Below, piece by piece: positions 1 to 12,150 of a stretch of 64,000 nucleotides of DNA. The stretch is taken from positions 210,152-274,151 of the forward strand of contig VWYX01000881.1 in assembly GCA_013396525.1 (NCBI GenBank), read 5' to 3'. Made by a program: the position numbers and the translations under genes. This DNA is from Chaetorhynchus papuensis. Its lineage: Eukaryota; Chordata; Aves; Passeriformes; Rhipiduridae. Positions within the stretch are counted from its first letter, which is position 1; each line of letters starts with the position of its first letter. Below the pieces are notes generated by a model. The model was not told where the DNA came from. It worked only from the letters and a program-made list of their open reading frames with translations, and searched no databases.

Positions 1-3000
1 ATGTCTCATAGAGTCACACGTCATTTTAGTGTTTCTCTCTGACAATATCTGCCACTAAAGAGTTATCTATTTATAGATTAAGTACAGTGTATTCCTGTAT
101 ATTCCCCTGCCCTGCCCCAGAGGGTATTTACCACTAAGTGTAACAAAAACCCTTCTTAATTGGTCATATATCCAGTTATATACATAGTGTAGCACTAAGG
201 ATATAGAAAAACATGATGATGGGTTTTTGTTACCTTGAATCCTTCCTGTGATAACCACCCATCCATATGTTGCCAGTAGGTTTAACAGCATGAGGATATG
301 TTTATTAAACAGTGGTGCATCTTGGCTCACAGTGCTGCTCTGGGAGCACCTCGGTGAAGGGGGCTGTTGTTACAGCTGTGGGGTGGTGTGGGTGCCATGC
401 TGGCTCTTCCCCCTGAACACACACCAAACCCTCCCAATGATGATGTGGGATGTCTATGAAAGGAGGACACTTCTCTGGCAGCAGGACCGGCCCAAGAGAG
501 CATGTGGTCAACCCTGTGGTGGGGCTGCAGCACCCAGGACACACAGGGAGGGTATGTGTGCACTTGCAGGCAGCCCCAGCCATAATACAGCAGGAAACAT
601 CTGTCACCTGGTGTTTTAACAGCATGAGTTTGGCACACACTGGTGCCAGTGAGTCTTTCTGGGGACTGTCATTCTTATGGATGGTGCACAGTGTGGTTCT
701 GATAGAAGAAGGTTCCCTGTAGGGAAAACTTCACTGGAGATATGGTGTCTGACTGCAGGACCTGAGACTTTTTGTGTTATCCCAACTAATCTCTTTTTAG
801 TTCATGGGTTGTTTCAACATGGAGGGATTTCATAAGACTTGTGCTTCCATGAGGGACATTACAGAGGAAGATATCTGAACTGTTAGAAATATTAAAGCAG
901 TTAAAGAAACCTATTAGTGATGTAAGGATATGACTTAAATCAGGATTTAGCTAGATATACTAAATCTAAATGTCCAAAATTGGAATGAAGGCCCAGAGAA
1001 TGGTATGGAGCAAGCTTTGGTCTATGGCTCTTGTGTATGGATGGGATTTGCTAAGCTACTTCTAGCCTTGGTGCAATTTCTGCTTCTGTATATTGTAAAG
1101 GAGCAAACTGGGGCACTACAAGAAGCCTGGCCCTCACATTTGTCCCCCAGCATTTCCTATGGCTGCAGTAACCCCACGTGTTCCACTGTACGCTCTCCAC
1201 AGGCACGTTAGCAAGCAGGGTGTGTTAGTGCAGAATTGGAGTGGGAGACAACAGAACACCAGAAGGAGCCTCACCCAGGAGCTTTTGCATCAATTTGATA
1301 GCCTCTGCCTTCTTTAAAGGTATTTAGAGTTGTTTCAAAGTGACAAATAGTACCTTATTCCCCATAAGGTGTTCCATGGATGAGGCAGTTTTTTGGCATT
1401 GATAGAAAGATGATTCATTTGTCTAAACCACTCAGCCTCGTTGTGTGCTCAGCTGGTAAATGGCAGTCATACCCAGGCAGGCTCCCAAAGAAGAAAATGC
1501 CTCATGCCTTGTCAAAAGGAGGAAAACTTAAATTTGCTAACACTACAATTTTCATAGGACTTAAAAGGAGAAGCTGCTGGGGCTAAGAGGTGATTTATTA
1601 TCATTTTCAGGACTCTGCTCTCTTCCACTCCTTCGTTTATCTTATAAGCACAGATGCAAGGGGTTGACCAAATCCTCACTTGTTCTTGCCTTGGAAAAGT
1701 TTCCTGATTTGGCAAAAAATAATTGTGCATTAAAAATAAAATAGGCTTTTTTTTTTAATGCAGGAATTTGCACAGGTGGATTCGTGAACACATGTATGTT
1801 ACAGGCATGGTTTAGGATCTTGTCTGGAAATCTGCCCTCAAATACCTTTCAGTGATAGATATTCAGATTGAGTTGTTTCAAAGAACAAGGTTATGAGGCA
1901 CCAGAGATTACTTAAAATGAACCATGAACATCATTTTTCAGAAGAGCCTCACTGGAGCAACATGGAAAAATGATGTACAGGGAATCAAAAAGATCCTAAG
2001 GACATGCTGAGCTTCAGACTCACTTTCTCTCTGAGTGTGCTGCTGGCTGCAGGATGGCTGTGCTCACTCAGAGAGATCATTTATACTGACTTTGTGTTTT
2101 GGGGAGGGCTTGCACAGAGGAAATCACCTTCACCAGGGCAAGGGCATTGACTGGATTTTGCAGATAGGATAAAATGATGCCAGTTCTGACAGCAACTGCT
2201 TAAATTTAAACCCCTCTGCATGTCCCAACTGCAAAAGCTGGCCAATATTTTCAGAACACTATCAAAAATAGTTTTGGTCTGGTGTTTGTCCAATCCATTG
2301 AGTTCTTCTAGAGCTGGTCAAAAGAAGAGCTGTATTTCATCAGGAGATTAACAGAAAAATGGAACTTTTCACTAAGTATTATTATCCTTTTTTCACTTGC
2401 ATGTAAATTTGTGAAAGAAATATAATTTCTCTTCTGTATTTATCTTTATGCTTCCCCCACGCTGGTGCTATAGGAACAGTTCAGAGGAAACCTGCAATAA
2501 CATTTTGTGATCAATAGAATATGAAATAAAAGCTCCACTCCTAAAAAGGAACCAGGGATTTATGCTATCGAATTAACTTTACCTTAGGCACATAAACTGT
2601 TATTTGGGTTGCATGATATTAAATGGTTGATACAGAAAAATAAATCAGCCTAGTGAATTGGACCATGTGCAACAATGAGAACAACCAAAGAAATCACATG
2701 TATTTGTAATCAAACACTAGAACTGGGCATAAGATGGACAGGTGATAAGAGTGAAAAATCCAGAATGGGAAGAAAAACAGTACTGAAAAGAACAGATATT
2801 TGCATAAAATTATTATGCTTTTACTTAAAAAATGACACCTGGGTGCTCGGTTTATGAAGTTTCATAGCACAGCGGTTATGTTATGAATCAGAGACAGTTT
2901 TTCTCCTCCCACTTGGTGTTTAATTGTCAGAAGTATGAGTATCCTATGTACCTGAAGCTGGGCTCCTGCACCAAAGCTGGGCCATCTTCACCTTCTGGTC

Positions 3001-5044
3001 AACGGGCAAAGCGGGGCTCGTACCATGGAGATGGACCTGGAGGGCCTCAGGGGAGGCCTTGCCATGAGGATGTGCAGCTAGGACCTCTGAGACCAGATGT
3101 CTGACACTAAAGACAGTCCAGCAAGCCACATCTGGAGGTGAGTGTGGGTGTGAGACCTCTGCCTCCATCTGCCGGCGTGGGTGATGGCAGACGTGCCAAG
3201 CCGAGCAGTCCTGCTGTGTGACACTCGCCTGGGGATCTGACACAGGGCTATGGCACTGCAGGTCATGGAGGCTGTTCACCACTTGCAAACCATCTTCTAT
3301 GGAGCACAGATGAGATCATGGCTCTGTCTCAGAAATTATAATGAGAAGGAGAATTGATGGCATTTGATGCAATATTTATGCTGAAGTTCAGTCAGTCTGT
3401 TCTCAGTGGTTAATTACATTTGGCTGGGGAGCCATGAGAAGAGCAGGGCAGATGCTAGGGGGTATGTGGTTTAAAGGTTTTGTCCTCCTTTTCCATGCTA
3501 GCTGTTCACCTACAGCCATGCTCTGGTCCTGCTCCTGCTCCCTTGGTGTTCTCATGCCCAGCTGTCCTGCAGCAGGGACCTGCCTCATCCCCAGGCCTGC
3601 TTCTGGGGGCACCTCTTGGGGCTGGGAGGTGTCCAGGGCTGGGGATACAGTGCTCCTGGTGATGAGTTTGGTGCCACATCCAAGAGACACACCTGAGATG
3701 GGTGCTTTGACTACTGGGCTCTTGGGGATGAACAAATGGCATCATCTGGTCTCCTCCAGTTGTGCACCCAGAGGCACCAGCTGTAGAAGGATGCCTGTGT
3801 TGGGAAGAGGATTCCACTGGCTGGTGGGTTCTGAGTGACCAGGAGTGTCCAAGTGCTGCTGGAAGCTCAGATATTTTGGAGTAGCTGACTCAGCAAGAGG
3901 TGGTATCCTGCAGACCCACTGGGCTGCTCTGCAGTCTCTCTTCTTCCCCCTGGCACTGTGGGGAGCAGAGGTTACCCTCCTGGCAGGGTACAGCTCATTT
4001 CCATGAGGTCAAGCTTCATAGCACCTAAAGAAAGGCACCTCAAGTAGTAAGTCATGACTTTGGCACCAGTGCCTTTACAAATCTAAGCCAAACTTTCTTT
4101 TTTCCCCCTCCCAATATTATGGACCCTTTCCCAGTCAGAGAGGGCAGAACAGCAAGAGACCAACTTTGCTGAAACATCTTTTACTAAATAAAACTGAAAA
4201 CAAAATACCCATTTCCAGACGGCCCTTGAAAGCACTTGGCAGTGCAGCCATGCACATCCATGTTCCTGTGCCTACCTGTGGGGCAGAAGAGTTCTGGGAT
4301 GGCTCATCCCTACTTGTGTGTTTGGTGGCATGCTCCCTCTGGTGATCCTGCAGTATCAAGTGTTGGTTGCTGTGTTGGCAGGTTCCAGGGTAACTGAGCA
4401 CCCCTGATGTTCCTGTCCAAAGCAGCTGTCTCCAGCATAACTGTGGCACAGAGTGTGTCCTGTGCATCCAGAAGGCATTGCCAGGCAGGGTGGCCTTGGC
4501 CTTGCAATGTGCTGGGACACAGAACATTACAAGAAGGTCAGCAAGAAAGAACACCTGCTTTTTGTGGGTCAGCAGAGGTGCCTTCTACAGGCACAGTGTC
4601 CTCCATCAGGGCTGCTGGGCAGATGGTTGGGTCCATGGCATTTATGAGTCTTCCCCCTTCCAAGCTGCCAGTTTGTTCAGTCTTTCTGTGCAGGCCACAT
4701 TTTCTGTATTCTTATTTTAGTAACTTTCTTCTGAGCTCTGTTCAGCTGGTGCTTGTTCCTTGAAGGGTGGTGTCCCGAATGAGAAACAGCAGTTTTGCTG
4801 GGCCTTCGCCAGCAGTGGACAAAGCAAGAGGGCTCCTTCCCATACCTTCCAGCCTGCACCCCCTCTCCTGACATCTCCACAGGGTTGCTTCCCGCCCCTG
4901 CAGGAGTTTGATGCTGCTGCCTCATGCTGTGGTTCACTCCATTGCTCTTGCCTTGCTCTTCATCCTGTGTTCACACAGCTGATGCTTCTGCCAAAGCATC
5001 AAGTTTTTGTGCTTGTCCCTCCCAAATCCCACTGCTGACCTTAG
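1..5044. other. Intergenic stretch, no recognised gene
   Basis: I see no recognisable coding exon here. The stretch alternates AT-rich sequence with moderately GC-rich, CpG-poor blocks, roughly 300-700, 2940-3290, 3430-4020 and 4220-5040. The GC-rich blocks produce many overlapping open frames on both strands, none of which resembles a known protein or shows convincing splice sites. Older unrecognised repeats are possible. Confidence 0.5.
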
Positions 5045-5660
5045 AGCACTTGGCAGATTTTAGATCATTCTGAATTCTGCTCCTGTCCTTCGGTGAGGTT
5101 GATGTTTTATGCATTCCCACTCACATACCATGAGTCATTAGTAAAAATATCAGGCAGCCCCCGTTCACAGCAGTGTGCAGCAGCCCATTCTGTACTTTTT
5201 TCCCAGACACTTAAAGAATGCTCTTCATTCTTTGTAGGTTTTTGAACAAGGCCTGTAATCTCATTACTGAGGTTCATTTAAGAGTGTTTTCCCCCAGCTT
5301 GCACGTGAGAATGCCATTTGCCACCTACGGTATGATGCTTGCTCACCTTGTAGTGGTGTCTAAGAAGGAAACTGGGTTGTTGCACATGATTTATTCCTGG
5401 TAAACACGTTTGCTGCTTTTTTTCCTCTTATTTTCTTGTGGGTTTGCAGATAGCTTAGATTATTTGTCAAGTACTGTTGAGTGGCATTTGAGCACTACGG
5501 AGTGGTAATCCTAGGCTTTGCCATCTGAAAGATTTTTGCCCTTTTTTCAGTCTTCTGGGACCTACCCCATCCTTCAAGAACCTCAGCTATAACCACTGAT
5601 GACTCTGAGACTCCTTCAGCCAGATCCTAAAGTACTCCTAAAAAAATTTCCTCAGGCAAC
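5045..5660 (-). repeat. Decayed CR1-type LINE, ORF2 (reverse transcriptase) part
   Basis: Read on the plus strand, this matches the reverse complement of an ancient amniote CR1 ORF2 in order. Landmarks are 'cattctgaattctgctcctg' near 5068, 'gagtcattagtaaaaatat' near 5131, 'gtgagaatgccat' near 5305, 'cagtcttctgggacc' near 5549, and 'gactctgagactccttcagc' near 5601. The colinear order over about 600 bases makes the assignment solid although identity is low. All reading frames are broken, so it is a dead fossil. Its ends are approximate. Confidence 0.75.
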
Positions 5661-6324
5661 AGAGAGGGCTGTGGTCCATCAGAGTCTGCCACCCGGAGAA
5701 CACACTGCCTCCAGGGGGACACTGCCTGCATGGAGAGGGCAGCCACCAGCCCCTCTCCTGCTGCTATGGGCAGAGCAGAAAAGTGAGAAAAAGGAAATAT
5801 TGTTACCTGCCTGTTGCAGGTGAGGAACTGAAACAACTGCTGGAGTCCCTGACTGGACTCTTAATGTAAAACTTGAGCCCCATTGTTCATACACCCTCTC
5901 CTTTTCTCATCCTTCTTCCGTAAAGTGGATGATTACAAGTCCTTGGCACCAGTTCAGATCAGAGAGTGCAAAGCACACCCAGTACTTTATTTACAGTGCA
6001 ACAGAGAGCTGCAGATAATTCAGCCTCAGCAATATTACACAATTACTTATAGATGCCTGCGTTGAAAATAAATGAAAATTATTATTTATTGAGAACTTCT
6101 CAGCAGTCACTGGGATTAAAGAATGTAATAACCAGTAACATTCTCTTTTAAACATTGTGTTAGGGGAAATAATACTTTAGTACAGGTATTGGCAGAAGAA
6201 TGTTTCATTTAAAGGGCTGTTAGACTACAATGAGTACAGGAAGTCCAGCTTTAAAAGAGCCATGGCAATTGAGGTACAGCACAACTCACTTTTTAATCAA
6301 ACCTCAGGGATGACAGTGAAGCTC

Positions 6325-6370
6325 TGTCTCTGAAGGCCCCTTCCCACCCAAACCATTCTGTGATTCTGTC
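6325..6370 (+). repeat. CR1 LINE 3'-end fragment
   Basis: The segment ends 'ccattctgtgattctgt', the characteristic CR1 3' tail octamer repeat, and is preceded by a 'ccccttcccacccaaacc' segment typical of the CR1 3' end. It is very short and 5'-truncated, as is usual for CR1. Confidence 0.75.
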
Positions 6371-9101
6371 ATGCTCTTCATGACTGACTGTGGCTTTGTT
6401 GCTTGGGAAAAGCAAGTGTTAAGAGCCATGGATTTCATTTGCTGTAAGAGCAAGTTGTTTGACCTTTGGCAGTGGGAGATTTGACACTTAAATGGATTGA
6501 TTTTGGCTTGGATTCATCCTAGCTAGCTATGGAAACATAAATGAGATGCCTGAATTAGGAGCACAGACACAGTAGGCTCCCTCCATAATCAGTGGAAAGA
6601 AGTGCGTGCCTCTGGAGGGTGGACTGGCTCGCCCAGAACTGAGTAGCATTTATTTCTCTCCAGTGAATGGGAAGAACCTAAAGTAATTGCACTCCTGGTT
6701 TAAATACCTCAGATATTTTATGTATACAACTTGTATATGTCAGTTCATATACAAGTTGCTCAGGTAGCAAAATACTGATGGACTAAATAAGACTCAAGAC
6801 AGTATTTGAAGCATATTTTACATAAAGCTGAACAGTTTTGAGCTGCACTTTCCTTTTTGCTTGTTTGTTAGAGATTTGTTGGGTTTTTTTGTTTTCAGAT
6901 TACAGTTCTCACCCAGAAATTATTTAATTTTCTGCTGTTCCCTCTTAGCTTACATAAAAGACTGGGCAACTTGTTAAATTGCATTTGTAAGCCAGTTGAA
7001 ATTAATCAACTAAGTGGTCTCCATGGGGTTGCTGCAGCACATGGGCACCTCCTGATTTGGCCACAACTCGTGTGCTGGGGCCAGCAGATGGCTCTGGTGG
7101 CCACCAGGCTTCACCCTGGCCTTCAGTCCACCTCCAGCCTGAAGCCTGCAGGCAGTGGCCATCCCTTTGATTCAGGGGGAGCAGAAAGTGAGCCATCTCT
7201 CATGAACTCAGTACAGATAAGGGTCATTTCCCTGAAACACCCACCAAGACAGGTGGTGCTAGAAGGGACAAGAGTGACCAGACTGGGGTCCCTGTTCCTG
7301 TAATGGGGAGATGGAGGGCAGGAGCTGGTGGGGTTGTGAATGGGCCTCGTGGTGGATCCCTCGGTGATGCTGCAGTTTTCTGGGTGCCTGGAAGCTGTTC
7401 TTTCTGCAGAGGGCATCCTGCCATTTTCAGGGAGGATGCTCAGCAGGTATGTGCCAAACTCCTGTCTAGTGGCTGCTGCTGTAGCCCAATGACAGTGCAC
7501 ACTTGGTGGCAAGGGCTTCATCTCCAAAGGAAATACAGAATGTGACCTTTTACTCCCCATGGGGATGTTCTGGCATCATCACTGCCCCTTTCATAAATGC
7601 TAGTCAGCCCTGGCACCTGGCAGGCTCCAGTACATCCACCTCTCCAGGGCAAGCTTGCTCCTACTCAGTGCTGCTTCAGCTCTCTGAGGCTTCCAGGTGC
7701 CTCCATAGGAGAGGTGAGCCACGGTGGGGCTGGTCAGTGCCCAGGCTCTGCTTTCCTGGTCCCAGAGACAGCATCCTGCAGCTCAGTGACTCCCTCTGGA
7801 AGCTGCCCAGAGCTTGGAAATCGTGTCTCTGAATTCACTGTCTCAGTGTCTGTCTCCAGTGGGAAACTGCTATTATTGGAACAGAATGTTTTTGTAGAGA
7901 TAGGGATGATTTGTCTCTGCCGCCTTGAGCTTTCTGACACTGAGATGTCCAGTCCCTTGTCGGTGCAGAGAGAAGCCCTTATTAGATGGGGAGTTGGCCC
8001 ACCTCTTCTAGGCGCCTCCAGAAGGGGATGAATGTTTTCTGGAGGTGTTAATTTTTTTTACTCACTATGGACAGAACCTCTGGAAATAACTCAGGCTGAA
8101 TATTTAATATGGAGTGACTACAGTTTAGTGAAATAGAGGTGCAGAATCGTACTCCACTGTTGATATCATCAAGCAAACTCTGGGCTTTTTAGTGCACTGC
8201 ACAGCAAGGAACATGGGAGAGAAAATATGAAGTGGTATTCAGACTGTATAATTTAAAAAGAAACAACCAGGAAGTTTGCTAGTGACCCACAGAATGTGGG
8301 TTTCTTTACATTCATCCTTCTGTCACTTTGACACAAACCTGAACTGAGACAGTTCCCCAGCTAAACCACAGCTACCCAGAGCCTGAGTGAGTGGCCAGGT
8401 TTGCTCAATGATTCTGGGAGCACTGGCTCATTATAGCCCCCCTGGGCTCAGTGTGGTCCCAGGCTCACTGCATGGCCCGTGGCTGAGATTTACAGCTCCT
8501 CTCACCCAGTGGAAGGGATGCTGGTTCTGCTTCTCTTATTCTTTGCTGAGTGATGCCTCACCTCCCATCCCATGCTGTTCTGCAAGATGGGGTCAGATGA
8601 GGCCTTGGGGCCTTTCTGCTTGGCAAGGAAAGGCAGGAAGATGCAGGGACATACATGCCACAGCAGAATTGTCATGGGAAAATTAAAAATAAGGAGGAAA
8701 GTGGCAAAAAAACCAATTGCAGGTACCTTCTCAGGGCAGACACTCACAGTGTTTATTTGGTTTCTCCTCTTGCTTCTTTGCTATCAAATTAACAGCTGAA
8801 TTCAGCTGGGGATGAAGCATGACAAATAATCCCCTGGGTGAGCTCTGGGGCTAATGAACAGGATGTAACTGGCAAGTGACTGAAAAGGGCACTCCGAGCT
8901 ACCTGATGAAAGAGCTTCTTGCCAGCGCTGTGCTGCGCATGGGTGCTGAGGCGCAGTGGGAGCTTGCAGGTTACTCAGGACAGGGGCAGGGATTTGCACA
9001 AACACTGATGCTGTGAGGCGTCCCTCCTCACACCGCTCCGGGCTGCACCACCTCCTGCATCTGAGCACAAGAGCCTGCTCCTGCCCTCTCCCCGTTATGT
9101 G

Positions 9102-9122
9102 CACAGACAGACAGACAGACAG
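9102..9122. repeat. (ACAG)n microsatellite
   Basis: About five uninterrupted ACAG units. The array is short and sits in a GC-rich block. Confidence 0.9.
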
Positions 9123-11539
9123 GCAACTGGGTCAGTCACAACTCCACAGACTTCAGAGGGGTCACAGAGCAGTGCTGAGAGCAGGAGACAGCAGTTGGGA
9201 CAGAGATGTGGACCCTCACTGAAGGCTCAGCCATACTCTGGTTGTCTTGGCCCAAAGCAGCAGCCGAGGGGCTCTTCTGCCACTGGAGGGTCATAGTGAA
9301 GCAAAGGTTTGGGTTCCATTTCTCTGCCCTTCCTCTCCTCGGGAATCTATCCCAGTGCAGCCGAAGAACACCTGGCGGAGCAGAGCACAGCCCCATGTCC
9401 TTCCTTTTCCCCTGGGGCAGAGGTCACTTTTTAAAAGGAGCAATGGCTCAGCTCTGACAGGGAAGGCACACAGTGTTTAAGCTATGCCTAGCCAGTGATG
9501 ATTCTGTTCATGCTTTCAGCAATTTTGGCTTTATGTGCCACCATTCCTGTTGGGCCAAGAGTTCCAAGTTCCTGTAATCCATTACTGAAGAACAGAGAGT
9601 GAAGGACAAACCAATTTGTCATTTGCTTTTTTAAAAAAAGTTAAAAATCTTTCTCAGCAGCGGAATAACTCTGCCTCGGCATTTCTTCCTTACTCTGGTT
9701 TAAATAACAGCAATGAGATACAGCCCCATCCCCTAGTCAGGAAAATTGCAGAAAAATTATAGAACCCCCAAATACTAAGTACTTTGACATGTAACAAAAC
9801 CGTCCCCATTCCTTCAGCTCATCACAAAGCACCTTCAGGCTGCTGCCAGGTGCCAGGGTGGCAGTGGCCTCCCTAGGACCTGTCTCTGCTCTCTGTATTG
9901 AGAGCTAAGGGTGTGGGCAGATTTGGCCAAATTTTCCAGTGCTCATGTCGGCTGAGCTGGATCTCCCCTGTTGTTTCTTAATGGAAACACATGGAAGCAC
10001 CCACTGAGAGCGAATTCAAGCCCTCACTCTGCTTGGCATCAGACACCTCCTTTGACTACTCTGACTCCAGTGTCTTACTTGTAGGATGGACTTCATCAGT
10101 GGGGTGCTGTGGATTACATGAAGTTCCTAAACCCTGTCTAAAAGGTGTGGATTAATGGTTTTTATGCTCTTAGAAAGGTCACTTGCAACAATTCTACTAA
10201 GGAGGGGAAGAAATAGCTCTTTCTGGGCACTTTGGGGCTGTTTTGTACTTACAAACACACCCACTGCAGAGACAGGGGCACTCTGATTAAAAGTCAGTGA
10301 CACTCCATAGCTCATGATTACACACAAAGTTGAAAGCTGAAGTGAACATAGCCTTAGGAACCTTATTAATCTGCTGTTTGATTAAAGTACCTTTCAGCCT
10401 CCTTATTAAACTGCGATAGTTCCACAAGAACAACAACAAAGTCATATGAAAGGCAAGACTGCTTGAGGGTGTTTTGTGTTGTCATTGACTACTCATAACT
10501 AAGAGGGGAAAAGGCATTTTATCCAAGGTAAGGAAAGATGTGACAAGCATAAATATCTCCTTTTGTTTGTTTTATCTCTAATACATCCATAGGGAAGCGC
10601 CATTGCACTGCACAGGTAAAACCATTTCTCACTTAAGTCTCAGTGGCCACATTTGACTGAAGCCAGGGAAGTGAATGAACACTAACACAGCTTTTCCACT
10701 GATAAACCCACTGCAAACTTGCCATTGAAAGGCCAATGCGGACACAGAACATTTCAGGAAGGAAGCTCCCACACAACCTCAATGCCCCAGTTTTATTTTT
10801 TAATTTATTAATTTGTTAATTGCCACTACAGCAGCATCTGAAGCCCCAGCTGAGGCCAGACTTCCATGAATCTGGCACTAGTAAAAATGCATGGTCTAAA
10901 ATGAAGGGTTTCTCAGCTTGTTTGCATTCTGTTCTCAGTCAGATACACAGATTAGGGGCTCAGCCCCATGATGACATTACCACTGCCTCATTAGAGATGG
11001 AGCACCCACTGATTGGTAAGGCAAACTCAACTTCATCTTCTTGGTCTGTGGTATACTGGGAGATGCACAACCTGCAGCTCTTTACTGAAGAGATAAATAA
11101 TGGTCTAGAGCAGTAGTTTTGATGTAGAAGCATAATTTCCAGAAGGTGCATGAAAATATGTCAGACATTCTTCTTATTTTATACTTTCCTTACTAATAGA
11201 TGAGTGCTACCTTGAGTGACTGCCCTTAGTTGCCTGTCCTGATGAAAGGAGGCAGAAATCCTGCTTTGGATAACTGAGTTCATATATGTGAAAGAGCTTG
11301 AATGCTCTGTGATATTCACCAGCAATGCCACTTATCGCAAACAAGTCTCCAGTCTTTGCTACATCTGTTTGAAGAGAGTAACAACCATGTTTGAGTTTCT
11401 GATTATTTAATACTTTCATTTCTCTTGCCTTTAGGAGGTGGACTTGGGCATACAAATCAAACAGCTACAAAATCTCCTGTGATTCCTCCTCAAAGAATAA
11501 AATAATTAACTTGATATATCAAGACATTATTCAGACTAC

Positions 11540-11598
11540 AGAATACTGTTAGAAGTGAATTCTCTACTGTTAGAGAATACTGCTGTTAGAAGTGGATT
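11540..11598. repeat. Imperfect local duplication, about 34-bp period
   Basis: The segment 'agaatactgttagaagtgaa' recurs about 34 bases later as a version with a three-base insertion and one substitution near its end. It is a small local duplication with no further structure visible. Confidence 0.65.
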
Positions 11599-12062
11599 AG
11601 TTGAGTTACAATTGTTCAGCATCAGGAGATATTAACCTATATTAGCCTGATATTAGAAGTGAAACCAATCCAATAAATTTTATGAAATGGCTTTTAAAGT
11701 GTATTTGTAAAGAAGGTCTAATATTTACTAGCTTAAATAGTACTTCTATTTAAATATTTTTACAAGCTAGGGAAGGTACAAAGTAATTCCTGGAGGGCAA
11801 GTCCTCAAACATAACAATTTATATGCCAAATGAAATCCATTGCTGGTGTTTCTTAAAACTAAGTAATGCAGCATTAACCTCCCCAAGCTCACCAGGCTCC
11901 GACTTTCATCGGTGTTCAATTGTTGATGAATTGCCAACATTTTTGAAGTAAAACCATATAAACAAAACTACAAATATATTTAAAATGTAAATGCTTCTTT
12001 GGTGGAGATCAAGGAAAAGATTAAATACCTCAGTCTGGCAAAGGATGTAAGGATGTTCCTTA

Positions 12063-12150
12063 AACCCCCTTTGACTTCAATAGGACATAAACATATGCTT
12101 GAAGTTTGGCATGCTCAGAGCTTTGAAGAGAAAATTCTCAGGCAGGTTTG
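12063..12150. repeat. Possible ancient amniote interspersed repeat
   Basis: The segment 'tgacttcaataggacataaa' followed by 'catatgcttgaagt' resembles a sequence I recall as an old, widely dispersed amniote repeat. I cannot name the family, and the match is short. Confidence 0.35.

Noticed and set aside
3434..3838. 134-codon plus-strand frame
   Set aside because: It sits in a GC-rich block where both strands are open in several frames, with no recognisable domain and no splice support.
7123..8031. Several overlapping frames of 109-145 codons on both strands
   Set aside because: Overlap in many frames indicates GC-rich non-coding sequence; no family resemblance.
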